This document shows positions 1-8,723 of a DNA stretch of 57,450 bases, one piece after another (positions within the stretch are counted from its first letter, which is position 1; the number at the start of each line of letters is the position of its first letter). The DNA is from an uncultured Planctomycetaceae bacterium. Lineage in GTDB: Bacteria > Planctomycetota > Planctomycetia > Pirellulales > Pirellulaceae. The stretch lies in NCBI GenBank assembly GCA_937862885.1, contig CALMEE010000131.1, forward strand, positions 1-57,450. The letters run 5' to 3'. The translations under genes and the position numbers were made by a program. The notes beneath the pieces were generated by a model. That model was given only the letters and a program-made list of their open reading frames with translations, was not told the origin of the DNA and did no database searches.

Positions 1-1275
1 GGCTGGTGGTTGGTAGTCGGCCATGCTGATCACTACTTGTCGCCAATTGGTAGGAGTACCCGGAGTGATTCTTCCCAATGGTCTGGGAATCTCAATGCCG
101 GTTAGGGCAGGTATGCTCGAGGGGATTTGATCCATGCACATCACGCTCATGATTGCTGGAATCGTTGCCGCCAGCGATCGCGCGTGCAGGGTTGAAGGGC
201 CGATTCTCAACGCGTTGTCGTTTCGTTCCATTGCTTGCGATTTATCGGGCACGTCATGACACGAGAGATGCAAAGCACCACAAATCAACTCCTGCAATCC
301 TGCGTTCGCAAAAACGCGAATGACCGGCGTCGCGCTGCCTCGTGTTTGCTCGAGACGGATTGCGTCCGTGGCAGCAGAAACATCGGCGTCTGAAGCTACT
401 TGTGACAACGGCACATTCCATTTGATCAATTGTTGCCGTATCGAGCACACAAGATCATTCAAATCAACTTGCCATCGTTCCAAAGAACTGGGGTCCTGGC
501 GCGCGACATCAACGTTTTCCTGCCGAATGATTGCCTGCCTCAATATTGGATTGACCTCGTCGCTATCCAGCGCTTTTTTTAGGTCCTGACCGAGCTGAAG
601 TTCGCAATAATCAATCTTGGGAAACTCATCATCGAGACCGTCGGACGCCGGTAAAAAGAACATGCGACAGGTGGCATTGACCCAGATAACAACTTGCGAG
701 AACAAGGAGACCCGCGGGTTGCGATCGGCAAACATCAACCACAGAGCTAATGCATCGATGGGATCTCCCCTCCCGCCAAAGGCAATGTCTTTAGCAGGGA
801 ACGCGTCAATCACCGTAAGGCCGGTCTTCGCAGCGACTGATTCAGGATCCACGACGGAAAAATAGGTCGCACGGCCATCAAATTCGCGGACCCAAATTCC
901 TGGATCGGCAATTCCAAGCACCAACAATTGACTTTTTGCCTTGCCGGAAAGTGAAATTACCTGTTGCGTGGCAAGCGCGAGGACTTCTCCCAAGTCCGTT
1001 TGAATTTGTCGAAGAGTCGCGACGGTAACATCTTGATTCGCCAGAAGTTCCTGACATTGTCGAGACAGCGTGGCAGGAATCGGAGCGTGGCGGTATTCCG
1101 TCCATTGATGTCGCAACGACTTGCCGTAACCTTTGAGCAATACCAGAGCGGCATCGACCTGCTTGAACGACTTGTCCAAAGACAGACCAACCGCCAATCG
1201 CTGATTCCAGATTCCTTGGTAGCGATGCAGCAACTGCCTCGGGGCGGTCGGGTCTTGGAAATCAACTTGGTCCAT
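1..1275 (-). CDS. anhydro-N-acetylmuramic acid kinase-like protein (partial)
   Basis: The frame stays open for 425 codons from an ATG and runs off the left edge, so the C-terminus is missing. It resembles AnmK, which phosphorylates anhydro-MurNAc during cell-wall recycling. The best match is the central stretch at residues 142-175 (DPESVAAKTG, then FPAKDIAFGGRGDP), which aligns with the AnmK segment GDPxxxAxxTGxxVVxDFRxxDVAAGGxGAP. A further match is the C-terminal IPALTG...LGRITPG stretch. The N-terminal nucleotide motif, normally GTSxDGVD, is altered here to SLDKSFKQVD (residues 32-41), so kinase activity is doubtful. It is most likely a divergent or inactive AnmK paralogue. The family assignment is from memory of motifs, not from a search. 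Confidence 0.6.
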   Translation of the reverse strand, partial: MDQVDFQDPTAPRQLLHRYQGIWNQRLAVGLSLDKSFKQVDAALVLLKGYGKSLRHQWTEYRHAPIPATLSRQCQELLANQDVTVATLRQIQTDLGEVLALATQQVISLSGKAKSQLLVLGIADPGIWVREFDGRATYFSVVDPESVAAKTGLTVIDAFPAKDIAFGGRGDPIDALALWLMFADRNPRVSLFSQVVIWVNATCRMFFLPASDGLDDEFPKIDYCELQLGQDLKKALDSDEVNPILRQAIIRQENVDVARQDPSSLERWQVDLNDLVCSIRQQLIKWNVPLSQVASDADVSAATDAIRLEQTRGSATPVIRVFANAGLQELICGALHLSCHDVPDKSQAMERNDNALRIGPSTLHARSLAATIPAIMSVMCMDQIPSSIPALTGIEIPRPLGRITPGTPTNWRQVVISMADYQPPA

Positions 1276-1582
1276 CAATAGAAACCTACGAAATCGCTTA
1301 AGGCGACGGCTTCGGAATTTCGAGACCGCTTAGAACCGAATTGCCAGCGTTGAGGCGAAAATCGAAATCCGTTTTCTCGGCAGCAAGATTCCTTGACTCA
1401 AGTAGTACTTGATCGGCTCGCTCACATGCACCAAAGTCAGTATGACCGCGACATGATGAACTCAACTAGCCAGCCAACCAGTAGACAAAATAAAAAATCC
1501 CATACCACACGAACGAGTGCGTGTGGCATGGGAAGCGTCTCTAGCAACAGGTCATTGCATTGATACTTTCGTTGTAGCGGCA
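1276..1582. other. intergenic stretch with a terminator
   Basis: No gene is visible on either strand apart from the terminator listed separately. The adjoining 1583-1852 holds one doubtful short reading frame. Confidence 0.5.
1498..1533 (-). terminator. Rho-independent terminator
   Basis: TCCCATaCCACAC pairs with GTGTGGcATGGGA across a 10-nt loop, with one mismatch. On the minus strand the stem is followed by a T-rich run (TTTTTTATTTT). It would end transcription coming from the amidotransferase-like gene. Confidence 0.7.
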
Positions 1583-1810
1583 TCAAGTTAGTTGTGGCAC
1601 CAATTGCACCTTGTTCGCATACGGTGAACGCTCGCGGGAGGAGCTCTTGAGTCGTTCTGGAACCAAGTCACCTTTACGTCGATAGAGTCGCTTTTTTTGT
1701 TTCCTCAAACTGAAACAACTTCGGTTTTGTTCACAACCACCGGACTCCATTTTACTGCATACGGGACACAATGCAAACAAAAAAGGGAAATCCGCATGAA
1801 GCGAATTCAA
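1583..1810 (-). CDS. small basic hypothetical protein (doubtful)
   Basis: A 75-codon frame lies between the amidotransferase-like gene and the terminator on the same strand. The product is basic in its second half (residues about 35-65 rich in Lys and Arg) with several cysteines near the N-terminus. An internal ATG at 1750 would give a 55-residue protein. No family was recognised and no good ribosome binding site is seen. It is kept only because of its position directly before a terminator. Confidence 0.2.
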   Translation of the reverse strand: MNSLHADFPFLFALCPVCSKMESGGCEQNRSCFSLRKQKKRLYRRKGDLVPERLKSSSRERSPYANKVQLVPQLT

Positions 1811-1852
1811 CGCAAATACGCGAAAAATTCGCCGTTTTTTTATGTAATAGGA

Positions 1853-2602
1853 TCAAGCCGCGATTTTTAAACTAACGACCGGATTCGGATTGGCAATTGC
1901 CTCCACGAATTCCTCGAAGATGCGGCAATCCATGGCAGACGCCGCACGGCTTTCGGGATGGAATTGCGTGCCGATAGCGACCCAGTCTGGTCGATTGCTT
2001 TCAATGGCTTCAATCACACCATCCGGGCAGCGTGCCGTCACGTCGAACTCTGGGGCAACATCATCGATGGCCATGTGATGTCGGCTCGTCACGCGAATGT
2101 CACCCTCGCCATAAACCTTTTCCATGATCGATCCGGCCTTGACGACCAAACTATGACGATGGTCTGGATCATACAAGTCTTTATGCGGAATTGCCTCGGG
2201 CAGATCTTCTGGAATATGCAGATAGAGAGTTCCACCCAACGTAACATTCAAGAGTTGCATGCCCACACCAATACCAAACACGGGCATACGGCGAGCCGCA
2301 ATTAATCGCATGCACATACGATCAAAAATCTCGCGTCGCGCTTCCATGGGCTTTACGGTGGGGTGCAACATGAAGCCATCGCGACGCGGGTCTAAATCGG
2401 CGCCGCCGACAAACACAAATCCATCCAGACGATCGAACAAACTATTGAGATCATGCTCATTATCGGTGGGTGGTACAACAACTGCAATCGCTCCAGCACG
2501 CTGTAGGCTGTCGTAGTATCCAGCAGTGATTGCCGAGAAAGCCGGTTGATTCTGTTGAGCCCGACGATAATCCGCGTTCAGTCCAATAATTGGCTTGGTC
2601 AT
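1853..2602 (-). CDS. C26-family glutamine amidotransferase-like protein lacking the catalytic Cys
   Basis: This is a 249-residue class I amidotransferase-like domain of the gamma-glutamyl-GABA hydrolase (PuuD, peptidase C26) type. The start is supported by AGGGAG seven bases upstream of ATG. The family normally carries a nucleophile elbow GICRGMQ. Here it reads GIGVGMQLLNVTLGG, so the Cys is replaced by Gly. The C-terminal catalytic His and Glu are retained in TQFHPES, and VGGADLDP matches the family GGxDxxP motif. The fold is therefore clear, but hydrolysis by the usual mechanism is not expected. It may bind a gamma-glutamyl compound or act as a partner protein. It is transcribed alone, with a terminator downstream. 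Confidence 0.8.
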   Translation of the reverse strand: MTKPIIGLNADYRRAQQNQPAFSAITAGYYDSLQRAGAIAVVVPPTDNEHDLNSLFDRLDGFVFVGGADLDPRRDGFMLHPTVKPMEARREIFDRMCMRLIAARRMPVFGIGVGMQLLNVTLGGTLYLHIPEDLPEAIPHKDLYDPDHRHSLVVKAGSIMEKVYGEGDIRVTSRHHMAIDDVAPEFDVTARCPDGVIEAIESNRPDWVAIGTQFHPESRAASAMDCRIFEEFVEAIANPNPVVSLKIAA

Positions 2603-3087
2603 AATTCTCCCTCATGCTAATGTTGCCCCATCTTGAGGCGAAATAGTTAAAGAACCGAGGGATGATTGGAGTTATTTTTCGGCCAAGAGCACAACGGATT
2701 TTGCTGTGCCATCGCTGGTTGATCTTGCTCAACTTGCGAAGTCTGCATCGTGCCAACTACGCCGGATCGATGGCCAAGCTCCTGCCCTGCAAGCGATCCG
2801 ATATTTAGTTCCACTCCGTTGACTCGTTTGTCCTCAAACGTCTCCCATCATCTTGATGCGAGCAGCTCACCACCTACCGTAAATGATCATAGTTGCTTAT
2901 GATGAGCAAAGGGACTAAGTTAACGTCGCATTCAGGCGCTCGCAATAATTTCCATATATCTTGACAGGTTTTTCATGCCTCACCCCGTATAGAGTGCTTG
3001 CGAGCTAGCAGTCATTTGACAAATGTCTGTTGGTTTCTTGGCTTCGCAAGATTTTCATCAGTATTTCGTCTTCCTTTCGCCTCAAAA
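2603..3087. other. divergent intergenic region
   Basis: This separates two divergent genes and probably contains both promoters. A TTGACA at 2961 and TATAGA at 2988 are present, but they are 21 bases apart, so no promoter is called. No gene is seen. Confidence 0.4.
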
Positions 3088-4173
3088 ATGCCCGGGTTTC
3101 GCTACAACAATGTCTGCCTTGTATCTATGGGATACACAATTCCCAGCGAGATCGTATCGTCAGCGGAAATCGAAGCGCAATTGAGTCCGATTTACGAGCG
3201 TTTACGACTGCCCGCAGGTCGCTTGGAACTCATGACGGGAATTCGCGAGCGAAGGTTTTGGCGCGAAGGTTGGCGCCCTAGCCAAGCAAGTATCCTGAGT
3301 TGTCAGGCCGCGCTCGAAGCCGCTGATTTTGATCGTCGTCACGTCGGATGTTTGGTTCACGGTTCAGTCTGCCGCGACTTTCTGGAACCAGCTACCGCAT
3401 CTGGCGTTCATCATGGAGTTGGCCTCGATCCACACTGCCTAATCTATGATGTTTCCAACGCATGCTTGGGTGTGCTGAACGGGATGTTGCACATCGCCAA
3501 CATGATCGAACTCGGGCAAATCCAAGCCGGGTTGGTTGTGGGAAGTGAAGGCGGGCGGCAACTCGTCGAGAACACGATCAAGTACCTGAACAACGACACC
3601 TCCATCACGCGCAAGAGCATTAAGCCAGCCGTTGCATCGCTAACGATTGGTTCAGCTTCATGTGGCGTGTTGTTAGCGCATCGCAGCATCAGCCAACATC
3701 ACCCCCGTTTAACGCACGCAAACGTCATGGCAAACACGGCCTATCATCACTTATGCCAAAGTGACCAGGACCAAGCGGGATCCAATATGGCGCCGTTGAT
3801 GGACACCGATTCGGAATTATTGCTGCAACAAGGAGTTCTAACTGGGAAACAGAATTTCGCAAGCTTTTTAGCCAACACTGGCTGGCGCACGGATGACATC
3901 CACCACACCATTTGCCATCAAGTCGGCGTGGCCCATCAACGCTTGATGTTGGAGGCCCTCGATCTTGATCTACAACGCGATTTCGTAACGTATCCATGGC
4001 TAGGAAATACGGGATCGGCGGCCTTACCCGTAACGTTAGCCGTTGCGGCCGAACAAGGATTCCTAAACGAGGGTGCAAATACGGCCTTGTTGGGGATCGG
4101 TTCGGGAATCAACTGCGTTTCAATTGCATTAGAATGGAAGCCGATTGCCGTGCGTGGGCAGGTGATCGACTAG
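3088..4173 (+). CDS. OleA-like 3-oxoacyl-ACP synthase III
   Basis: This is a 361-residue thiolase-fold condensing enzyme. The catalytic triad of the KAS III/OleA group is visible: Cys126 in SNACLG, His277 in CHQVG and Asn307 in GNTGSA. The GSVCRDFLEPATASGVHH segment (residues 92-109) is what I associate with the OleA branch, which condenses two long acyl-CoAs head to head. FabH, by contrast, starts fatty-acid synthesis. The frame is open upstream to 2998, but ATG 3088 gives a normal N-terminus (RYNNVCLVSMGYTIP). No oleB, oleC or oleD homologue is seen nearby, so if it acts in hydrocarbon synthesis its partners are elsewhere. Its stop lies 17 bases from the converging udk gene. Confidence 0.75.
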   Translation: MPGFRYNNVCLVSMGYTIPSEIVSSAEIEAQLSPIYERLRLPAGRLELMTGIRERRFWREGWRPSQASILSCQAALEAADFDRRHVGCLVHGSVCRDFLEPATASGVHHGVGLDPHCLIYDVSNACLGVLNGMLHIANMIELGQIQAGLVVGSEGGRQLVENTIKYLNNDTSITRKSIKPAVASLTIGSASCGVLLAHRSISQHHPRLTHANVMANTAYHHLCQSDQDQAGSNMAPLMDTDSELLLQQGVLTGKQNFASFLANTGWRTDDIHHTICHQVGVAHQRLMLEALDLDLQRDFVTYPWLGNTGSAALPVTLAVAAEQGFLNEGANTALLGIGSGINCVSIALEWKPIAVRGQVID

Positions 4174-4189
4174 AATTCGGTCAGGCAAT

Positions 4190-4846
4190 CTAGATTGCGG
4201 GCGTCGTATGATCGCCTTCGAGTTCATGGATCAAGTACCGCCCCACCACATCGACGGCTTGCTCGTTTTCCCCACCCCGTGGAACGATGATGTCGGCATG
4301 CAGTTTGGTTGGTTCAATAAATTGATAATACATGGGCCGAACCGTCATTTCGTATTGATCCAAAATCGATTCGACTGAACGTCCTCGCTCATGGATATCG
4401 CGATTTAGCCGACGAATTAAGCAAATGTCCAGCGGCACATCAACGAATACTTTCACATCGAACAACGACCTAAGCATTTGATCATGTAACACCAGAATTC
4501 CCTCGACGATTAACACACGAGCTGGTTCAAACCTGTGAGTTTCCTGGCTACGTGTGTGATGGGCGTAGTCGTATTGTGGAATTTGCACAGCCCGACCGGC
4601 CCGCAGTTCAGCGACATGTCTCGCCAATAGATCATGCTCCAAGGCAGCCGGATGATCATAATTTGTCAGCAATCGCTCCGCCATCGAGAGATCGCTTTGA
4701 TCGCGATAGTAATTATCCTCGTGCAACAAAGCGACGTCGTTAGGCGCCAACGTCCCGAATAGCCGCTGGTGCAGTTGCCGAGCGAACTTGGTCTTACCGG
4801 CCCCAGAGGCTCCAGCAATGCCAATTACTCTTAAAGGTTTTGCCAT
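4190..4846 (-). CDS. udk: uridine kinase
   Basis: Uridine/cytidine kinase of 218 residues, acting in pyrimidine salvage in the cytoplasm. The P-loop GASGAGKT spans residues 12-19. HEDNYY at about 42 and the VEGILVLHD segment match the Udk substrate and lid regions, and RRLNRDIHERGR is the usual basic motif. It is the last gene of a three-gene minus-strand run with cystathionine beta-synthase and gamma-lyase, starting 29 bases after the lyase stop. Linkage of uridine salvage to sulfur genes is probably only co-transcription. Confidence 0.92.
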   Translation of the reverse strand: MAKPLRVIGIAGASGAGKTKFARQLHQRLFGTLAPNDVALLHEDNYYRDQSDLSMAERLLTNYDHPAALEHDLLARHVAELRAGRAVQIPQYDYAHHTRSQETHRFEPARVLIVEGILVLHDQMLRSLFDVKVFVDVPLDICLIRRLNRDIHERGRSVESILDQYEMTVRPMYYQFIEPTKLHADIIVPRGGENEQAVDVVGRYLIHELEGDHTTPAI

Positions 4847-4875
4847 GAAACAGACCGCAAGGTAAGAAGCATTGT

Positions 4876-6033
4876 TTAGACGCGCATTGGACTGCTGACA
4901 TTGATCGCATGTTGCAAATCGGCGATGAGATCATCAACGGACTCAATACCTACGGACAACCGCATCAACGTGTCCCTCAGCCCTCCCTTTTCCCGCTCTT
5001 CTTTGGGAATGGAAGCATGCGTCATGCTGGCAGGATGGTTGATCATTGATTCGACTCCACCCAAGCTCTCCGCCAAAGCAAATAATTCCGTACTCGACGC
5101 GAATCGGCGATTGCGTTGCAAATCCCCGCGCAGTTCCAACGATACCATACCACCAAAACCACGCATCTGCCTCTTCGCCAAGGCGTAGTTCGGATCACTC
5201 GGAAGGCCAGGATAATAGACACGTTCTACGTCTTCGTGTTCGGCCAGAAATTCAGCGATCTTTAACGCGTTTTCACAATGACGCTGCATCCGTACGTCAA
5301 GAGTTTTGATCCCCCGCAACACCAAATAGCAATCAAAGGGACCGGGGACGCCTCCCGCGGCATTCTGTAAAAACTTGAGTCGCTCATACAGCTCGCCGTC
5401 GCGCACGGCAAGCGCTCCGCCAATCACATCAGAGTGCCCACCTAAGTACTTGGTGGTTGAGTGCAAGGCAATATCGGCACCCAGCTCAAGCGGCTGCTGC
5501 AAAATCGGAGTTGCAAACGTATTGTCAACGACAGTGATCGCGTTTCTCGATTTGGCAAGTTCGGTAGCACCAGCCAAATCTACAATCGACAACAAGGGGT
5601 TCGACGGACTTTCCAACCACAACAATTTAGTTTCCGGTCGAAACGCCGCCCGAATTTCATCCAAGTTGTACGCATTGACGGCGGTGAACGTAATACCGAG
5701 CTGTTTCCACACTTTGTCGAACAAGCGAAACGTGCCGCCATAAACGTCGCGTGCTGTAACGATGTGATCCCCCGACTTGAGCAGATGCAAGACGGTGTTT
5801 TCAGCGGCCAGACCACTGGCAAAACATAAGCCGTACTCCGCGCCCTCCAGCGCCGCGATATTGGTCTCCAAAGCGGCGCGGGTTGGGTTTCCGCTGCGTG
5901 AATATTCGTAACCCTTGTGCTGGGCAGGTGCTTCCTGGACGTACGTGGACGTTAAAAAAACCGGAGGCATAATTGCCCCGGTTACCGGTTCTGGCTTTTG
6001 ACCAGCGTGAATAACCTTAGTTGCTAATTTCAT
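4876..6033 (-). CDS. cystathionine gamma-lyase / gamma-synthase (PLP)
   Basis: PLP enzyme of the Cys/Met metabolism family, 385 residues, which is the normal length. The Schiff-base lysine is Lys195 in HSTTKYLGGHSDVIGG. YSRSGNPTR (44-52) and VVDNTFATP (168-176) are family hallmarks. Sequence alone does not separate gamma-lyase from gamma-synthase. The neighbour upstream is a CBS-type cystathionine beta-synthase, which favours reverse transsulfuration (homocysteine to cystathionine to cysteine) and so the lyase role. The gap to that gene is 44 bases, consistent with an operon. Confidence 0.88.
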   Translation of the reverse strand: MKLATKVIHAGQKPEPVTGAIMPPVFLTSTYVQEAPAQHKGYEYSRSGNPTRAALETNIAALEGAEYGLCFASGLAAENTVLHLLKSGDHIVTARDVYGGTFRLFDKVWKQLGITFTAVNAYNLDEIRAAFRPETKLLWLESPSNPLLSIVDLAGATELAKSRNAITVVDNTFATPILQQPLELGADIALHSTTKYLGGHSDVIGGALAVRDGELYERLKFLQNAAGGVPGPFDCYLVLRGIKTLDVRMQRHCENALKIAEFLAEHEDVERVYYPGLPSDPNYALAKRQMRGFGGMVSLELRGDLQRNRRFASSTELFALAESLGGVESMINHPASMTHASIPKEEREKGGLRDTLMRLSVGIESVDDLIADLQHAINVSSPMRV

Positions 6034-6077
6034 TCGATAGGCTCAATCTTATTCATGTTCCTTGGCTTTTCATTGGC

Positions 6078-7472
6078 TTAAGCGCCGGTAGCGAAGTGCC
6101 CTTCAACTTGCATGGCGGCTATCGTCTGCACGACGTCATATTTGGTGATGATCTCATAGGTGCTGTTGTCCATACGAACAAACACGGCGGGCGTGTCTCC
6201 GCGCAATAACCCGGTAATCTTGTCAATTGTTGTATCGGGCTCAACGACTGGAAACGCTGGTTCCATGACCTCACGAACCGCCGTATTTTTCAAATCGATT
6301 CCCTGTAAAACCAGCGAAATCAATTTGTCTTCAGTGATCGACCCCGTCGGTTGGCCATTTTCAAACACGGGCATCTGCGAGATGTCCATTTCCTTCATCT
6401 TGGCCATCGCATCAAATGCAGAACTCTCCATACCAATCGACTGCAATTGTTTGATCTTTGACTTCGCCCGAGCGCATTGTCCGGCGCTGATCGCCAATTC
6501 AGGCTCAAGATAGCGATTGTCCCGCATCCATTCATCATTAAATACTTTGCTCAGGTATTGGCGTCCCGTATCCGGAACCAAGATCACCATCAGGTCTTCC
6601 TCCGACAAACGCTTGGCGTACTCCAAACCGCCCCACACTGCTGCGCCAGCCGAACCGCCGGAAAAGATCCCTTCCTGTCGCGCCATGCGACGCGCCGTCA
6701 AGAAGCAATCGCGATCAGTCACCTGAATACAATCGTCCATATACTCGAAATGCATGGTGGTTGGGAAAATATCCTCGCCAATTCCCTCAACCACATACGG
6801 CATCGCCTTGCCCACAGTCTTGTGGTGGAAAAACTCGTAGTAGAGTGAACCGATTGGGTCGACACCAATCACTTTGATCTTGGGATTTTTTTCTTTCAGG
6901 TACTTGCCAACCCCGGACAAGGTCCCGCCAGTTCCCATACCGGCCACAAAATGCGTTACCTGGCCCTCAGTCCCCTCCCACACTTCGGGGCCTGTTGTCA
7001 AATAGTGAGTGGCTGGATTGTCCTGATTGTCGTACTGGTTCGGATAGTACGAATTCGGGATTTCTTGCGAGAGCTTTTTGGCAACTGAATAATACGAGCG
7101 TGGGTCATCTGGCTCCACATTGGTTGGGCAAACAATGACTTCGGCACCAATCGCCTTGAGTAAGTTGATTTTCTCCTGGGACTGCTTATCGGTAATGGTG
7201 AAAATGGCCTTATAGCCGCGAACGGCAGCCAGCAATGCCAACCCCATACCGGTGTTGCCGCTGGTTCCTTCGATAATTGTCCCCCCCGGCTTGAGGTCAC
7301 CGCGTTTTTCGGCTTCGTCGATCATCGTGATGGCGATGCGGTCTTTTACACTTCCACCAGGATTGAAGTACTCTGCCTTCAAATAGATCTGCGGACGCAG
7401 GCCCCGGTTTATGCGGTTCAGGCGAATTAAGGGAGTATTCCCAATCGTTTCCAAAATATTGTTGTACATCAT
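6078..7472 (-). CDS. cystathionine beta-synthase with C-terminal CBS domain pair
   Basis: A 464-residue fold-type II PLP enzyme. The PLP lysine is Lys43 in PGGSVKDR, and GTSGNTGMGLA binds the cofactor phosphate. Residues from about 335 to the end form two CBS motifs (ISQMPVFENGQPTGSITEDKL and the TPAVFVR region), the energy or AdoMet-sensing module of cystathionine beta-synthase. No heme-binding N-terminal extension is present, unlike in the vertebrate enzyme. It would condense serine with homocysteine, and it heads the operon with the lyase and udk. Homocysteine could be supplied by the adenosylhomocysteinase found at 24-25 kb. Confidence 0.9.
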   Translation of the reverse strand: MMYNNILETIGNTPLIRLNRINRGLRPQIYLKAEYFNPGGSVKDRIAITMIDEAEKRGDLKPGGTIIEGTSGNTGMGLALLAAVRGYKAIFTITDKQSQEKINLLKAIGAEVIVCPTNVEPDDPRSYYSVAKKLSQEIPNSYYPNQYDNQDNPATHYLTTGPEVWEGTEGQVTHFVAGMGTGGTLSGVGKYLKEKNPKIKVIGVDPIGSLYYEFFHHKTVGKAMPYVVEGIGEDIFPTTMHFEYMDDCIQVTDRDCFLTARRMARQEGIFSGGSAGAAVWGGLEYAKRLSEEDLMVILVPDTGRQYLSKVFNDEWMRDNRYLEPELAISAGQCARAKSKIKQLQSIGMESSAFDAMAKMKEMDISQMPVFENGQPTGSITEDKLISLVLQGIDLKNTAVREVMEPAFPVVEPDTTIDKITGLLRGDTPAVFVRMDNSTYEIITKYDVVQTIAAMQVEGHFATGA

Positions 7473-7727
7473 CGCAATTCACCGCAATCAGGCAAAATGG
7501 GTCGTAAGTGTCGCGCACCATTGTCCGGCTCTTAATAGGCTCTGGCACGCTCTTATCCAGCAAATTGTATCGCAGATATCCTCAAGTCACAACATCAGCA
7601 TCAGTTCCCCTAGGTCTGCAAACCAGCCGACGAAATCGCAGAGCGAACCATTCTTTCCGTGGGTTCTGGCATCAGCGATCCTATCATGTACGAGTACCGC
7701 TGCACTGAATACGAATTCGATTATTCT
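7473..7727. other. junction between core operon and distal end of the cassette array
   Basis: It holds the promoter side of the cystathionine beta-synthase gene and the last stretch beyond the most distal attC. No convincing gene was found. A long plus-strand frame across 7411-7887 is a shadow frame. Confidence 0.4.
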
Positions 7728-7817
7728 GACGAACGACACGAGTAACCGGGCACGCGTGAGCGATTCTCAATGTCAAAACCGCTTGCTCGCGTGCTCCGGT
7801 GCATCCGTTTGTTGTGC
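7728..7817 (-). repeat. attC site, distal end of array
   Basis: On the minus strand it starts GCACAAC and ends GTTCGTC. The arms GCACCGGaGCACGCGaGC and GCTCACGCGTGCCCGG pair imperfectly. It overlaps the last 15 or so codons of the adjacent VOC gene, as is common for cassette genes. Confidence 0.65.
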
Positions 7818-8240
7818 GTCGTCGTCAGTCATCATTTGTGGATTGTGGGCAATTTCCCAGAGATGTCCATCGGGGTCTTGGAAGTAACCAGCATATCCCC
7901 CCCAAAATGTTTTGCCAGCGGGTTTGACAACAACCGCTCCTGCTCGCGCAGCCTGTTGCATGACGGAGTCAACTTCTACTTCTGACGAAACATTGTGCGC
8001 CAGCGTGAATTCAGTAGCACTGGCTGGTTGCAAGGGTAATCCAGAATCATGAGCGATATCCGAGCGGCGAAATAATGCAAGTTTCAATCCAGATTGCATG
8101 TCAAAAAACACGACAGAACCATGCTCGAATTCCTGGCCGACAATTCCTTGCGTTTCGAGTCCAAGACCGTCGCGATAGAATTGCAGCGAGCGTTCAAGAT
8201 CATCAACTCCGATAGTGATGAGTGAGATTCGAGGTTTCAT
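7773..8240 (-). CDS. VOC family (glyoxalase/dioxygenase-like) protein, cassette gene
   Basis: A 155-residue vicinal-oxygen-chelate protein. It shows two beta-alpha-beta-beta-beta halves beginning with ISLITIGVDDLERSLQFYRDGLGL (first 20 or so residues) and ending with GGYAGYFQDPDGHLWEIAHNP, the typical terminal strand with its Glu ligand. Members of this group detoxify or sequester small molecules, such as glyoxalases and fosfomycin or bleomycin resistance proteins. The substrate here cannot be read. The last residues are encoded by the attC. It is the distal cassette of the array and is transcribed like the others. Confidence 0.85.
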   Translation of the reverse strand: MKPRISLITIGVDDLERSLQFYRDGLGLETQGIVGQEFEHGSVVFFDMQSGLKLALFRRSDIAHDSGLPLQPASATEFTLAHNVSSEVEVDSVMQQAARAGAVVVKPAGKTFWGGYAGYFQDPDGHLWEIAHNPQMMTDDDAQQTDAPEHASKRF

Positions 8241-8288
8241 AGTGCTTGGCTCAAGTTTGAATGATGGTCTCTACAGCGCGTATCCGAC

Positions 8289-8383
8289 GCATAACGTTCA
8301 GGAACACCGGGCGGCGAATTGCGGCGTTCCATTTCAATACGCGCACCAATCGCCGCTTATCGTAAACGCACCCCGTGTTTGAT
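8289..8383 (-). repeat. attC-like site (degenerate)
   Basis: It has a GCATAAC core on the plus strand, then CACCGGGCGGCGAaTTG pairing with CAATCGCCGC. The far core is worn (GTGTTTGA). It separates a short cassette from the VOC cassette. Confidence 0.5.
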
Positions 8384-8600
8384 TGGGCGAGTGGGAGCCG
8401 TTCGCGCGCTCAAAACGAGGCCCAATCTCAAACTCTGTGTGCGGGCGAATTTCGCTTCGCCAATTACCTTTAATGATAGCCTGCCAGCGTCGGCAGGTCA
8501 TGACTTCGAACCCATCACTGACGAATTTTCGCAGCAGCCACTGCGGGATAGAGTCCATAAAACTCGATCCCACATGACGACTTACCGGAGACCTTCGCAT
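8334..8600 (-). CDS. small hypothetical cassette protein
   Basis: An 88-codon frame lies between two attC-like sites, in the same direction as all other cassette genes. The first ATG sits inside an attC arm, so an internal ATG at about 8558 (MDSIPQWLLRKF) may be the real start. The product is soluble-looking and basic, and no family was recognised. The stop falls in the next attC, which is usual for cassette genes. It could also be a decayed cassette. Confidence 0.35.
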   Translation of the reverse strand: MRRSPVSRHVGSSFMDSIPQWLLRKFVSDGFEVMTCRRWQAIIKGNWRSEIRPHTEFEIGPRFERANGSHSPNQTRGAFTISGDWCAY

Positions 8601-8723
8601 CGATTGGGGGTGTTGTCCGTTTACGAATTCTCAGGTGATGTCGACCCAAAATGAACATCAAAAATTCACTTAAACCTATTGACACGATGACTCAGGTGTC
8701 TCCGGCGCATCCGTTTGTTATCC
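8573..8723 (-). repeat. long attC-like site, repeat family B
   Basis: It ends at a GTTATCC core next to the DinB stop. The arm CCGGAGACCTtcGcATCG at about 8586-8603 pairs with GATGaCTCAGGTGTCTCCGG near 8690-8707. The inner part (CAAAATGAAC...ACTTAAACCTATTGACACGATGACTCAGGTGTCTCC) recurs at 17.95-18.03 kb and, inverted, at 57.2 kb. Confidence 0.55.

Noticed and set aside
2961..2993. TTGACA...TATAGA as promoter of the KAS III gene
   Set aside because: The spacing is 21 bases, too long for a normal sigma-70-type promoter.
7411..7887. 158-codon plus-strand frame
   Set aside because: It is antisense to cystathionine beta-synthase, an attC and the VOC gene, and has no protein-like pattern.
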